Numbered from the stretch's first letter, positions 15,564-24,010 are shown. The stretch is 64,000 nt of DNA from Streptomyces marincola (GCF_020410765.1 NZ_CP084541.1:1545001-1609000), one strand, 5' to 3'. Notes: generated from the letters alone by a model not told the origin. Numbers and translations: made by a program.

Positions 15564-16166
15564 GTGATCCGGTTACTGTTCGTGCACGATGACACCCTGC
15601 TGCGCTGCGGTTTGACCTCGCTGCTGGGCGCGGAGGTGGACATCGAGATTTCCTCCCTTTCCTGGGAGGCACTGACCAGGGCGGAGCCGCCGCCACCGGG
15701 CACGGTACGGCTCGCGGACGTGACCTGCCCCGGGTTCGCCCGGTACGCGGACGAAACGGTTCGGCAGACGGGTGCCGAGGACGAGCACGGCCTGGTCGTC
15801 CTGGCACCGGCGGGCAGACCCGGGCTGCTGACCCGGGCGTTCGAGGCGCGCGCCCTCGGCTACGTCAGCAAGGAGGCCCCGCCGCAGCGCCTGCTCGACG
15901 CCATACGCGCGGTGGCCAAAGGGGGCCGTTACGTCGACGACGCGCTCGCCTACGACTTCCTCAGCGCGTCCCGCATGCCCCTGACCCCCCGCGAGCTGCG
16001 GGTCCTCGCCCTCGCCGCGGACGGCGCGCCGGTGCCGGAGATCGCCGGCGAGTTATGGCTCGCGGAGGGCACGGTGCGCAACTACCTGGCCGCCGTCATC
16101 CGCAAGACCGGGGCCCGCAACCGCGTCGACGCCATCCGCATCGCCAGGAGCGCGGGCTGGGTCTGA
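15564..16166 (+). CDS. ramR: RamR/AmfR-type LuxR-family response regulator of the lanthipeptide cluster
   Basis: A 200-residue protein from GTG 15564, 8 bases after GAGGAGG. The receiver-like domain (1-125) keeps the acidic pocket (HDD, residues 8-10), the aspartate Asp52 in LADVTCPG and Lys in YVSKEAP. A LuxR-type HTH lies at about 145-190 (LTPRELRVLALAADG, then EGTVRNYLAAVIRKTG). It sits beside the ramCSAB-type genes and is expected to activate them. Two TTA codons occur, codon 4 (15573-15575) and codon 164 (16053-16055), a strong mark of bldA control and so of developmental timing. The last 114 bases overlap, antisense, the 3' end of the facing ABC transporter gene. Confidence 0.9.
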   Translation: MIRLLFVHDDTLLRCGLTSLLGAEVDIEISSLSWEALTRAEPPPPGTVRLADVTCPGFARYADETVRQTGAEDEHGLVVLAPAGRPGLLTRAFEARALGYVSKEAPPQRLLDAIRAVAKGGRYVDDALAYDFLSASRMPLTPRELRVLALAADGAPVPEIAGELWLAEGTVRNYLAAVIRKTGARNRVDAIRIARSAGWV

Positions 16167-17987
16167 CCAGCCCGCGGCCAGGTCGCGGAAGAGGGCGGAT
16201 CGATCGAGCAGTTCGCGCGGGGTCCCGCTGTGCGCCTCGGCGCCGTCGAGCACCAGCACGCGGTCCGCGCGGCGGGCCGAGCTGATCCGGTGCGCGATCA
16301 CGACGAGCGTGCCGCCGGGACGGGCGGCGAAGGCCCGCTCCGCCCCCGCCTCCGCGGCCGGATCGAGGTGGCACGTGGCCTCGTCGAGCAGCGCCACGGG
16401 CGCCGGGGAGAGGAAGGCCCTGGTCAGCGCGAGCAGTTGCCGCTCCCCCGCGGACAGCGCGGCCGGGTCGACCTGCCCGGCCGGGCCGCCGAGCCGGTCG
16501 AGCAGGTCGCCCGCGCCCACCGCCTCGGCCGCCGCGGTCAGCGCGGCGGCCGGCGGGGGCGCGGCGCGCAGGTAGGAGAGGTTGTCGGCGACGCTGCCGC
16601 GGAACACGTACGCCTCCTGCGGGATCAGGACGCGCAGCGCGGCCAGTTCCGCTGCCGTGCGTCCGGCCACCGGCCGCCCGCACAGCGCGACCCGGCCGGC
16701 GCGCGGCGCGAGCAGGCCGGCGGCCAGCGCGGCGAGCGTCGACTTCCCCGCGCCGCTCGGCCCGACGACGGCCAGGTGCCCGCCGGGTGGCACGGCCAGG
16801 TCGAGGCCGTCGAGCACGGGGTCGGCCCGGCCGCCGTAGGCGAACGTCACACCGCGCAGCTCCACGGCCGGCCGCCGGCGCGCCGCGCCCACCCCCGGCG
16901 CGCGCGCCTCCCGCGCGGGCGCCGGTCCGGCCCGTTCCGCCGGCGCAGACCCGGACGGCTCCACCACCGACCCGGACGGCTCCACCGCCGCCCCGGCCCG
17001 TTCCCGCGCCGACTCGGCGGGCGGGCCCTGCGGCGGCAGCGGGTCGGTGCGCAGCCGGGCGATCACCACGGCGAGCCGGGTGCCGGCGCTGCCGACACCG
17101 CCGAGCAGCGCCTGCAACGCGGGCAGCAGGGCCTGCGTGACGAACGTGAGCGCGCCGAGCAGGCCCCCCGGCGTCACGCCGTTGCGCAGCAACCAGGGGC
17201 CGAGGAACAGCAGCAGCAGGACCGGCAGTTGACCGCCGATACCCAGGGCGACCACGCGCACGGCCCCCCAGCGGCCGAGCGCGAGCGCGGCGGCCAGCTC
17301 CGCGTCGACGCGCGCGCCGACGGCCGCCTCGGCCCGGCCCCGCACGCCCGCGGCCGTGATGTCCCGCAGCCCCCCGGCCGTCTCGCCGAACGCGTCGGCC
17401 AGCGCCTCGTCCGCGACCAGCACCGCGCGCTGCCGCCTGGCCAGCGGGCGCAGCGACCAGGCGAACAGGGCGAGCGCGAGCAGCAGCGGGCCGAGCACGA
17501 CGGGCAGCAGCACGGGCGCGAGCGAGGCGAGCCCGGCCAGCGAGCCCGCGAGCGTGCACACGAACATCTGGAGCACGAGTACGAGTCCGGCGAAGCTGTC
17601 CCTGGCGATCTCGACCTGGTGCGTCAGCCGGGACACGTCCGCGGTGCCGCTCTCCGGCCGCCCGGCGCGCACGGCGCGGTGCAGCCCGCGCGCGACGACC
17701 TCGCGCACCAGGCCGTCGCGCAGCGGCTCGGCGAGCGCCCCCACGGCGCGGTGCACGCGCGCGGTGCCGAACGCGCCGGCCAGCACGCCGCCGCCGGCCG
17801 CCGCCAGCCAGGCCAGGCCGACGCCGGTGCGCCCGGCGAGGAACCCGTCGTCCAGGGCGCGCGCCAGGCCGTAGCCGAGGAGGAACGTCTGCGCGGCCGG
17901 CAGCAGGCCCCACGCGGCGAGGACGGCCAGGGGGCGGCGGTTGCGCCGCAGGTACCGGAACACCGCGTGGTCACGCACCGGCCGCAC
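16053..17987 (-). CDS. ramB: ABC transporter (TM-NBD fusion), RamB-like, lanthipeptide export
   Basis: A 644-residue protein from GTG 17987 behind GGGAGG, overlapping the end of ramA by 17 bases. An N-terminal six-helix membrane domain (about 1-310) is followed by an Ala/Pro/Ser linker and a nucleotide-binding domain: Walker A GPSGAGKST, signature LSAGERQLLAL, Walker B VALLDEATCHLD. It works with the upstream RamA-like half-transporter to export the modified peptide. The TAA stop (complement of 16053-16055) lies inside ramR, and the last 38 codons run antisense to ramR; that tail (ARAPGDADGVDAVAG) has no obvious family match and may be a read-on extension. Confidence 0.88.
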   Translation of the reverse strand: MRPVRDHAVFRYLRRNRRPLAVLAAWGLLPAAQTFLLGYGLARALDDGFLAGRTGVGLAWLAAAGGGVLAGAFGTARVHRAVGALAEPLRDGLVREVVARGLHRAVRAGRPESGTADVSRLTHQVEIARDSFAGLVLVLQMFVCTLAGSLAGLASLAPVLLPVVLGPLLLALALFAWSLRPLARRQRAVLVADEALADAFGETAGGLRDITAAGVRGRAEAAVGARVDAELAAALALGRWGAVRVVALGIGGQLPVLLLLFLGPWLLRNGVTPGGLLGALTFVTQALLPALQALLGGVGSAGTRLAVVIARLRTDPLPPQGPPAESARERAGAAVEPSGSVVEPSGSAPAERAGPAPAREARAPGVGAARRRPAVELRGVTFAYGGRADPVLDGLDLAVPPGGHLAVVGPSGAGKSTLAALAAGLLAPRAGRVALCGRPVAGRTAAELAALRVLIPQEAYVFRGSVADNLSYLRAAPPPAAALTAAAEAVGAGDLLDRLGGPAGQVDPAALSAGERQLLALTRAFLSPAPVALLDEATCHLDPAAEAGAERAFAARPGGTLVVIAHRISSARRADRVLVLDGAEAHSGTPRELLDRSALFRDLAAGWSDPARAPGDADGVDAVAGPGLADDGGQVVAHRALREP

Positions 17988-19740
17988 CTCCCGCCCTCGC
18001 CTCGCTCGTCCCGGCGGCCTCGCCGCGCGCGGGCTCGTCGGCCGCCCACAGCGCCCGGTAGTCGGCGCGGGCCCACAGCTCGCCGTGCGGCGCCAGCGCG
18101 CGGACGCGGCCCTCGTCGAGCCAGGCCACGAGGTCGGCGCGGGCGGCGGAGCCTGCCCTGTGGGCCACGACCAGGCGGGTGCGGGCCGCGGTGTGCGCGG
18201 CGAGGGCGCGGGCCACGTGCAGTTCTGTGACCGTGTCGAGGCTCGATGTGGCGTCGTCGAGGATCAGCAGCCGACCGCCGCGGGCGAACGCCCGTGCCAG
18301 GCCGAGCCGTTGCAGTTCGCCGCCGGACAGGGGAACGCCGTCGCAGCGGGTCGCGTACCCCGCGGGGAGGGTGCGGATGAAGCCGTCGGCGCGGGCCGCC
18401 CGCGCCGCCGCCGCGACGCGTTCCGGCGGCGGCGCGGGGCCGGGCCCGAGGCCGATGGTGGCGGCGACGGTCGGGGCCAGCGTGCCGCCGAGCAGCGCGG
18501 GGCGTTCGAACGCGTAGCCGACTTCCGCGCGCAGCGCGTCGGGCGCCAGGTCGGTGACGGGCACGCCGTCGATGAGCACCCGTCCTGCGTCGGGCTCGGC
18601 CAGGCCGCCGGCGAGCGCGGCGAGCAGCGACTTGCCGGCCCCCGAGCGGCCGACGAGGGCGACGGTGCTGCCGCCCGGCACCACCAGGTCGAGCCCGCGC
18701 AGCACCTCCCGCCCGCCGCGCCGCGCGCTCACGCCCCGGAACTCGACCCGCCCAGGGCCGCCGGGCGGCAGCGCCGCGCCGCCGTGGCGCTGCGGCGGCA
18801 CGGCCAGCACCTCGCCGACGCGCACGGCGGCGGCGCGGGCGCGCACCAGGCGGTTGAGGTGGCCGACGAACAGTCCGACGCCGCCGGCGAGCGCGGCGTA
18901 CCTGGCCGCCGCGAGCAGGCCGCCGACGGTCAGGTCGCCGACGGCGAGCAGCAGCCCGCCGGTGGCGACCACGGCCAGCTGGAGCAGCGGCGTGAGCGCG
19001 GCGGCCCGGCCCGTGGCGCGGGCGTTGACCCGCCACATCCGCAGGCCGTGCTCGCCGAGCCGGGGCAGCGGGTCGAGCACGCGGCGCCGTTCCGCCTCCT
19101 CGGTGCCCGCGGCGGCGATCGTCCTGGCCCCGCGCAGCGCGTCCACCAGGCGGCCCGCGATGTCAGCCTGGGCGCGCTGGTAGCCGGCGAACGCGTCGCC
19201 CGCCGACCGCGCGAACGCCCGCAGCAGCAGGGCGAGCAGCGGCAGTCCCGCGAGGAAGACCAGCGCGAGCCGCGCGTCGGTCACGGCCAGGGCGACGATC
19301 GCGCCCAGCGGGGTCGCGGCGGCGGCGAAGGCCGCGGCCAGGGCGGCGGGCGCGGCGCCCGCGTGGACGGCGTTCCCCGTGGCCCGGGCGACCAGGTCGC
19401 CCTCGGGAAAACGGGCCGCGGCCCCCGGGCCCGCCGCCAGCAGGTGCCGCAGCAGCCGGCCGCGCAGCCAGGCGGCGCCGTGCGCGTCGGCGCCGGCGGT
19501 GAGCACGGTGGTGAGCACGCCGACGAGGACCTGCGCGATGACCAGGCCCGCGGTCAGCAGGGCCGGGCCGCCGGCGGCGTCCCCCTCGGCCAGCAGCGCG
19601 TCGAGGGCGCGGCCGAGCGCGGTGGGCAGCGCGAGCGCCACGCCCGCGGCGGCGAGGGACAGCGCGAACAGCACGGCCATGCGGCCGGCGCCCTGCCGGG
19701 CCGTGGCGCGCAGGGTCGGGTCCAGAAGGTGCGTCGGCAT
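17971..19740 (-). CDS. ramA: ABC transporter (TM-NBD fusion), RamA-like, lanthipeptide export
   Basis: A 589-residue protein from ATG 19740. Membrane helices fill about residues 20-300; the ATPase domain has Walker A GRSGAGKSLL, signature LSGGELQRLGLARA and Walker B LLILDDATSSLD. The Asp-Asp at the Walker B/catalytic position (ILDDAT instead of ILDEAT) suggests one weakened ATP site, common in heterodimeric exporters. It lies 90 bases after the precursor gene, behind a strong hairpin, and overlaps ramB by 17 bases. In the SapB/AmfS systems this pair exports the lanthipeptide morphogen. Confidence 0.88.
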   Translation of the reverse strand: MPTHLLDPTLRATARQGAGRMAVLFALSLAAAGVALALPTALGRALDALLAEGDAAGGPALLTAGLVIAQVLVGVLTTVLTAGADAHGAAWLRGRLLRHLLAAGPGAAARFPEGDLVARATGNAVHAGAAPAALAAAFAAAATPLGAIVALAVTDARLALVFLAGLPLLALLLRAFARSAGDAFAGYQRAQADIAGRLVDALRGARTIAAAGTEEAERRRVLDPLPRLGEHGLRMWRVNARATGRAAALTPLLQLAVVATGGLLLAVGDLTVGGLLAAARYAALAGGVGLFVGHLNRLVRARAAAVRVGEVLAVPPQRHGGAALPPGGPGRVEFRGVSARRGGREVLRGLDLVVPGGSTVALVGRSGAGKSLLAALAGGLAEPDAGRVLIDGVPVTDLAPDALRAEVGYAFERPALLGGTLAPTVAATIGLGPGPAPPPERVAAAARAARADGFIRTLPAGYATRCDGVPLSGGELQRLGLARAFARGGRLLILDDATSSLDTVTELHVARALAAHTAARTRLVVAHRAGSAARADLVAWLDEGRVRALAPHGELWARADYRALWAADEPARGEAAGTSEARAGGAAGA

Positions 19741-19770
19741 GGCGCTTCGCTGCTCCTTCGCGGGAACGGG

Positions 19771-19800
19771 CGCGGCCCCGCGCTGCTGCGCGGGGCCGCG
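19771..19800 (-). terminator. hairpin between ramS and ramA (likely attenuator)
   Basis: Perfect 12-bp stem: cgcggccccgcg (19771-19782) and cgcggggccgcg (19789-19800) with a 6-base loop, about 30 bases after the ramS stop. It should stop much of the transcription, so that precursor peptide is made in excess over transporter. Confidence 0.75.
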
Positions 19801-19830
19801 GTGTCCGCCGGGATGCCCCGGGCCTCGGAC

Positions 19831-19962
19831 TCAGAGACAGAGGATGACGCTGTTGGAGCTGTGGGTGTCGCAGATCAGCAGGCTGAGGCTGCTGAGGTCG
19901 CCCTCGCCGCCGCCGCCGGTGGCAACCTCGGGCTCCATGCTCTGAAGGTCAAGAAGGGACAT
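19831..19962 (-). CDS. ramS: class III lanthipeptide precursor (SapB/AmfS-like)
   Basis: A 43-residue peptide from ATG 19962, with AGAGAGG-like ribosome site (gagaggaaccgcc). The leader begins MSLLDLQSMEPEVATGG, carrying the LLDLQ motif that class III synthetases recognise. The core, after a Gly-rich stretch, contains two S-x2-S-x3-C blocks: SSLSLLIC (24-31) and SSNSVILC (35-42). This is the SapB/AmfS pattern, predicting two labionin or lanthionine ring systems and an amphiphilic surfactant-like product for aerial growth. It sits between the synthetase (72 bases upstream) and the exporters. Too short for standard gene finders. Confidence 0.95.
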   Translation of the reverse strand: MSLLDLQSMEPEVATGGGGEGDLSSLSLLICDTHSSNSVILCL

Positions 19963-20023
19963 GGCGGTTCCTCTCTTCGAGAAGGTGAACGGGTCGTGCA
20001 CGGGCGGCCCCGAGCGGGGCGCC

Positions 20024-20054
20024 CACGGCCTCCGTCAGGCGGACGGAGGCCGTG
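20024..20054 (-). repeat. hairpin spanning the ramC stop codon
   Basis: Arms cacggcctccgtc (20024-20036) and gacggaggccgtg (20042-20054) form a perfect 13-bp stem that covers the ramC stop codon (20035-20037), upstream of ramS. It may be an attenuator, a processing site or an mRNA-stabilising structure for ramS. Confidence 0.6.
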
Positions 20055-22686
20055 CCTTGGGGTGCCGCGGGTGCGGCAGGAACGGCAGGCGCGGCAGGCC
20101 GGCCGGGTCCCCCGGCCGGTGCAGCGCGGTGCCGAGGGCCAGCAGGCAGCCGGCGGTCCCGGTGCCGAGGTCCATCGACAGGCGCATCATCTGCTCTCCC
20201 GGGAAGGCGAGTTCGCCGTCGTAGGCCATCGCGTACCAGCCGAGCGCGTCGATCTGCGCGGCGAGGGCGGCCTCCGGCTCGGGCCCGGGGCGCCGACCGG
20301 GCGGCGCGGGCCTCGCGGCCGTGCGCGCCAGGTGCCAGATCATGCCGGCCCGGCCGCGGAACAGGCCGGGCTGCGCGTAGTACCGCAGCCGCGCGGCGGG
20401 CAGGATGTCCGCCGCGGCCCGGGCCAGGTCCTCCTCAGCGGGCAGTCCCGCCGATGAGGCCGCGGCCAGGTAGTCGTCCAGCACCGCCGCGATGCCGACA
20501 CTGCCCTCGCCGAGGTAGGGCATGAGCCGGTCGCCCTCGTCGACCAGGAGCGCCCCGGAACGGTCCGCCCGGCAGTGCGCGAGGTCGCGCCGCAGCGCGG
20601 CGGCGGCCGTCGCGAGCAGCCGGACCTCGCCGGTCCGTTCGTACCGGCGCAGGAACAGCAGCGCCACCCCGGTGGCCCCGTGCAGCAGACCGGCCCTGCG
20701 GTGGCCGCGCGGCTCGGCGGGCCCGGCGACGTGCCGCGCGGCGAGTTCCGCGGCGCGGCCGGCGTGCACGGCGAGCGCGGGGTTCCCGGTGTCGGCGGCC
20801 AGGTCGTCCAGGACGAGCCCGATCCCGGCGAGGCCGCCGTGCAGGTGGGCGGGCAGCCGCTCCCAGCCCTCGCCGAGCGCGCGCGTCGCGAGGCCGAGCG
20901 CGGCCTCGGTGTGCCCGAGGCGGTGCAGGACGTGCACGACGCCGAACAGCCCGTCGTAGAGCCCGAGCGGGGTGTTGCGCGGCGGATCGGCCGCGCGGCG
21001 CAGCAGCCAGCGTTCGCCCTCGGGATGCCGCGGCGCGCCGGTCTCGGCCAGCGCGTACAGCACCCCGGCCGCGCCGTGCGCCAGGCCGAGCCCGCCGCCG
21101 GGCCCGAACTGCGCGATGTCGCCCGGGTAGAGCCGGTCCTCGCGTTCCGGGGTGGCCGAGGCCAGGATGGCGCGGGCCATCGAGGCGCGGGCCGCCGGCC
21201 AGTCGCCCGGCTCGGGCGGGGCGGCCGGGCGCTTGCGCGCGTTCCGGTCCTCGCGGCCCTCGATCTCGGCGACGGCCTCGTCGAAGAACGCGGCCGGCAC
21301 GTCGGGGAACTCGCGGCGCGCCACCCGCGCCAGGTGCGCCGCCTTGTCCCGGTCGACGGCGAACAGCGTGGTCATCGGCAGGAACAGCGCGAGCCGCAGG
21401 CACGCGAGCGCGTAGCGGTCGACGGCGAACCCGGTGCGGTCGGCCGGGGCGATGAACCCCGGGTGCGCGACGACCTGCCGCGCGCCGTCCTCGGCCGGGG
21501 CCGCGGCCTCGAAGTCGAGCAGCGTCACGGAGGTCTCGTCGGGGGCGACCATGATGTTGTACATGTGCAGGTCGTTGAAGACCAGGCCGCGGCCGTGCAG
21601 GGCGGCGACGGCCCGCTCGACGTTGCGGTGCACCGCCAGCGCCCACCGGGTGTAGGAGGCGACCGCGTCCGGCGCCGGGTCCGTGGCGAGCAGCGGGTGG
21701 CGTTCGGCGAAGAACGCGTTGAGGGTGCGGCCCGGCACGTGGTCCATCACCAGGAACCGGTGCTCGCCGACGGTCAGCCAGTCCCGCACCCCGGGCGCCA
21801 CGGCCAGCCCGGCCAGCCGGTCGAGCGCGGCCTTCTCCCGCTCAAGCCGGGTGACGGCGTCCGCGCCGTCCGCGGCGAGCCCGGCGTGCGGGCGCGCCTC
21901 CTTGAGCACCACCGCGTCGCCGGTGCGGGTGTCGGTGCCCCGGTAGACGCCGCCGCCGTTGGAGAAGTGCAGGGCGCTGTCGATGCGGTAGGGCAGTTCC
22001 GCGACGGTGACCTCGTTGCGGGCGGCGAGGTGCGGGGCGAGGAACGGGGGCAGCGTCACCCAGGCGGGGACGCCGAACGCGGGCCCCCTGCGGTCGGGGA
22101 CGAGACGGCCCTCGGCGTTCTCGATGGCGGGGACCACCGCGCCCGTGCCGTCGTCGCAGTAGCGGGGAACGAAGCCGCCGTACCTGACGTACAGCGGGCC
22201 GCGTTCCCAGCGCAGGTCGGTGAGGATGTACGGGCCCGGCTCGCCCGCCAGTTGGTCCCCGAGATCCGTCAGGACGGTGCGCAGCGCGGCCTCGTCCGCC
22301 GGGTAGATCGTGACGAACTTGCCGCTCGAATGGCGGCCCGCGTATTTGGAGTTGCGCAGGAACAGCAGATGCGCCGAGGGCACGAATTTGAACGGGATGC
22401 GGCGCGGCACGCAATAGTCCCAGACTTTCGCCGCGGTCTTGTCGGCGTTGTCGAGGCAGGCGGACACGTGGATCTTCCAGCCCTGCGGCGGCGTGATGCC
22501 GTCCCGCGGCTGGAGATGCAGCCAGTCGCCGAAACGCTCGGAGAGCCAGCCCTGCGGCACCGGGCGCCGCGCCGTTTCGTACAGACCTTCCTGCCCGCTG
22601 CCCGCGGCGTCGCGCGAGGCGGCGCGTTCCGGCGCCTCGTAGAAATGCCGGTCCACCAGGCAGAAAACCTCGTACCGCTTGTCCAT
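20035..22686 (-). CDS. ramC: class III lanthionine synthetase LanKC (RamC/AmfT-like)
   Basis: An 883-residue enzyme from ATG 22686, after GGGAGGG. Three regions in order: N-terminal phosphoSer/Thr lyase (about 1-200), Ser/Thr kinase-like domain (about 210-480, with VVLKEARP as the ATP lysine, FNDLHMYNIMV as catalytic loop near 370 and LLDFEAAAP as metal loop near 389) and a C-terminal LanC-like cyclase (about 500-883). The cyclase lacks the Cys/His zinc ligands of LanC, which is typical of class III. It phosphorylates and eliminates Ser in the RamS core and then cyclises. The operon ramC-ramS-ramA-ramB follows in order. The upstream 100 bases (22687-22786) should contain the RamR-responsive promoter. 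Confidence 0.93.
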   Translation of the reverse strand: MDKRYEVFCLVDRHFYEAPERAASRDAAGSGQEGLYETARRPVPQGWLSERFGDWLHLQPRDGITPPQGWKIHVSACLDNADKTAAKVWDYCVPRRIPFKFVPSAHLLFLRNSKYAGRHSSGKFVTIYPADEAALRTVLTDLGDQLAGEPGPYILTDLRWERGPLYVRYGGFVPRYCDDGTGAVVPAIENAEGRLVPDRRGPAFGVPAWVTLPPFLAPHLAARNEVTVAELPYRIDSALHFSNGGGVYRGTDTRTGDAVVLKEARPHAGLAADGADAVTRLEREKAALDRLAGLAVAPGVRDWLTVGEHRFLVMDHVPGRTLNAFFAERHPLLATDPAPDAVASYTRWALAVHRNVERAVAALHGRGLVFNDLHMYNIMVAPDETSVTLLDFEAAAPAEDGARQVVAHPGFIAPADRTGFAVDRYALACLRLALFLPMTTLFAVDRDKAAHLARVARREFPDVPAAFFDEAVAEIEGREDRNARKRPAAPPEPGDWPAARASMARAILASATPEREDRLYPGDIAQFGPGGGLGLAHGAAGVLYALAETGAPRHPEGERWLLRRAADPPRNTPLGLYDGLFGVVHVLHRLGHTEAALGLATRALGEGWERLPAHLHGGLAGIGLVLDDLAADTGNPALAVHAGRAAELAARHVAGPAEPRGHRRAGLLHGATGVALLFLRRYERTGEVRLLATAAAALRRDLAHCRADRSGALLVDEGDRLMPYLGEGSVGIAAVLDDYLAAASSAGLPAEEDLARAAADILPAARLRYYAQPGLFRGRAGMIWHLARTAARPAPPGRRPGPEPEAALAAQIDALGWYAMAYDGELAFPGEQMMRLSMDLGTGTAGCLLALGTALHRPGDPAGLPRLPFLPHPRHPKARPPSA

Positions 22687-22786
22687 TGCCCTCCCTCGGG
22701 AAGTGACAATGAGGTTTCCACGGCGGAAGGCCGGTCAGACAGTCACCGGTGTCACGTCGGGGACGTGAAGAACGCACACGTTTCCC

Positions 22787-23593
22787 TCACAGGCGGCCGA
22801 CACCGCCGTACCAGGACACGTCCTCGCAGGAGGGCCGCTCCGCCTCCGGCTCGGTGGCGCGCCACTCGGAGACGATCTGTATCCCGGGCTCGATCAGCTC
22901 AAGGCCGGTGAAGAACTCGCCGAACCGCTCCTTGCTCCGCAGCGTCAACGGCACGCCGTGCGAACGGTAGGCGGCCTGCACTCCCATCGCGGCCTGCGGG
23001 GAGATGTCGGCCGTGCCGTGCGAGAGCACGAAGTGGCTGCCGGGCGCGAGGACATCGGCGAGGGCGCGCACGATGCCGGCCGGGTCGTCCTCGTCCCTTA
23101 TGAAGTGCAGCACCGCGACCGCCAGCACGCCGACCGGCTCGTCCGGGTCGATCTGCTCCCTGGTCCTGGGGTGGTGGAGGACCGCGAGGGGGTCGCGGAT
23201 GTCGCCGTGCACCACGGTGGTCCGCTCGTTCTGCTCCAGCATGGCGCCGCCGAACGCCAGCACGATCGGGTCGTTGTCGACGTAGACGACGCGCGCCTCG
23301 GGGTCGGCCTCCTGGGCGACCTGGTGCACGTTCTCCGTGGTGGGCAGGCCGGGGCCGAGGTCGATGAACTGCCGGATGCCGACGTCCAGTACGAGGTGGC
23401 GCACGGCGCGCGCGATGAACTTGCGGTTCTCCTGCGCCGCGATGCGCAGCGTCGGCGCGGCGGCCAGCGCGTTCTCCGCGGCTTGGCTGTCCGCCGCGTA
23501 GTAGTCCCTGCCGCCCAGCAGGTAGTCGTACATCCGGGCCGAATGCGGTCGGTCGGTCCGGGGAACGACCGGCGAGTCACCGTTCACGGGCAC
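22787..23593 (-). CDS. SAM-dependent methyltransferase, DUF574/Methyltransf_19 family
   Basis: A 268-residue protein. The start is taken as GTG 23593 (PVNGDSP); no ATG lies near the conserved beginning. Family marks: RPHSARMYDYLLGGRDYYAAD near the N-terminus, FIDLGPGLPT (SAM-binding glycine loop), VVYVDNDPIVLAFG, TTVVHGDIRDP and the C-terminal WYGGVGRL. The family is greatly expanded in Streptomyces and its substrates are mostly unknown. It ends 100 bases upstream of ramC on the same strand but has its own family context; whether it has any link to the lanthipeptide is not shown. Confidence 0.88.
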   Translation of the reverse strand: MPVNGDSPVVPRTDRPHSARMYDYLLGGRDYYAADSQAAENALAAAPTLRIAAQENRKFIARAVRHLVLDVGIRQFIDLGPGLPTTENVHQVAQEADPEARVVYVDNDPIVLAFGGAMLEQNERTTVVHGDIRDPLAVLHHPRTREQIDPDEPVGVLAVAVLHFIRDEDDPAGIVRALADVLAPGSHFVLSHGTADISPQAAMGVQAAYRSHGVPLTLRSKERFGEFFTGLELIEPGIQIVSEWRATEPEAERPSCEDVSWYGGVGRL

Positions 23594-23898
23594 GCCCCTC
23601 CATGCTGGTTGAACGCCGGATCAACGGCTCGAAGAATAGTGCGATTTGCGGTCGGTCGTCGATCTCGGCGCACGCCGCGCCCCGGCCGGAACCGGCGGCG
23701 CTCCCGCCGGCCGGTGGCCCCGGGGCGGCCCCGCCGAAGGGCAGTCGGGCAGAACCCATGGGAGATCAACTCCTCTCCCGGCACCTCGATCGCCCGAGCC
23801 CGCGGGCCGCGCCGTCGCGGCCTCCTGGAAGTCCCGCCAGTCTAGCGCGCGGACCCCTCGCCCCACGTGGGCCGAAGGGCCCCATTCACCCCAGCACG
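23594..23898. other. gene-free stretch upstream of the methyltransferase
   Basis: About 300 bases without a supported gene. A small dyad, gttga (23608-23612) and tcaac (23621-23625), lies just upstream of the methyltransferase start and could be part of its promoter; the following agaatagtgcgatttgc segment is AT-richer than its surroundings. Confidence 0.35.
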
Positions 23899-23930
23899 AA
23901 GGCCCCGGACCAGGGAAGATCCGGGGCCTT
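23899..23930 (-). terminator. terminator downstream of tRNA-fMet
   Basis: aaggccccgga (23899-23909) and tccggggcctt (23920-23930) form a perfect 11-bp stem, 6 bases after the tRNA 3' end on the minus strand. Confidence 0.85.
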
Positions 23931-23936
23931 CTGTCG

Positions 23937-24010
23937 TAGCGGGGACAGGATTTGAACCTGCGACCTCTGGGTTATGAGCCCAGCGAGCTACCGAGCTGCT
24001 CCACCCCGCG
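23937..24010 (-). tRNA. initiator tRNA-fMet (CAT)
   Basis: 74 bases on the minus strand, without encoded CCA. The anticodon arm reads CTGGG-CTCATAA-CCCAG, anticodon CAT. The three consecutive G-C pairs in the anticodon stem (GGG/CCC) and the unpaired C1-T72 end of the acceptor stem (CGCGGGG...CCCCGCT) are the hallmarks of an initiator tRNA. The T arm is GCAGGTTCAAATCCTGT. Confidence 0.95.

Noticed and set aside
16053..16175. Possible frameshift or sequencing error at the ramB 3' end
   Set aside because: The frame continues cleanly into ramR to a TAA, and ramR itself is intact and conserved to its stop. A long overlap is the simpler reading, although resequencing would settle it.
22787..23593. 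Methyltransferase as part of the lanthipeptide cluster
   Set aside because: It is on the same strand and near ramC, but its family is scattered widely in Streptomyces genomes, and the known ram/amf clusters do not need it.
23937..24010. tRNA-fMet as integration site of a mobile element
   Set aside because: No second copy of its 3' end and no integrase were found nearby.
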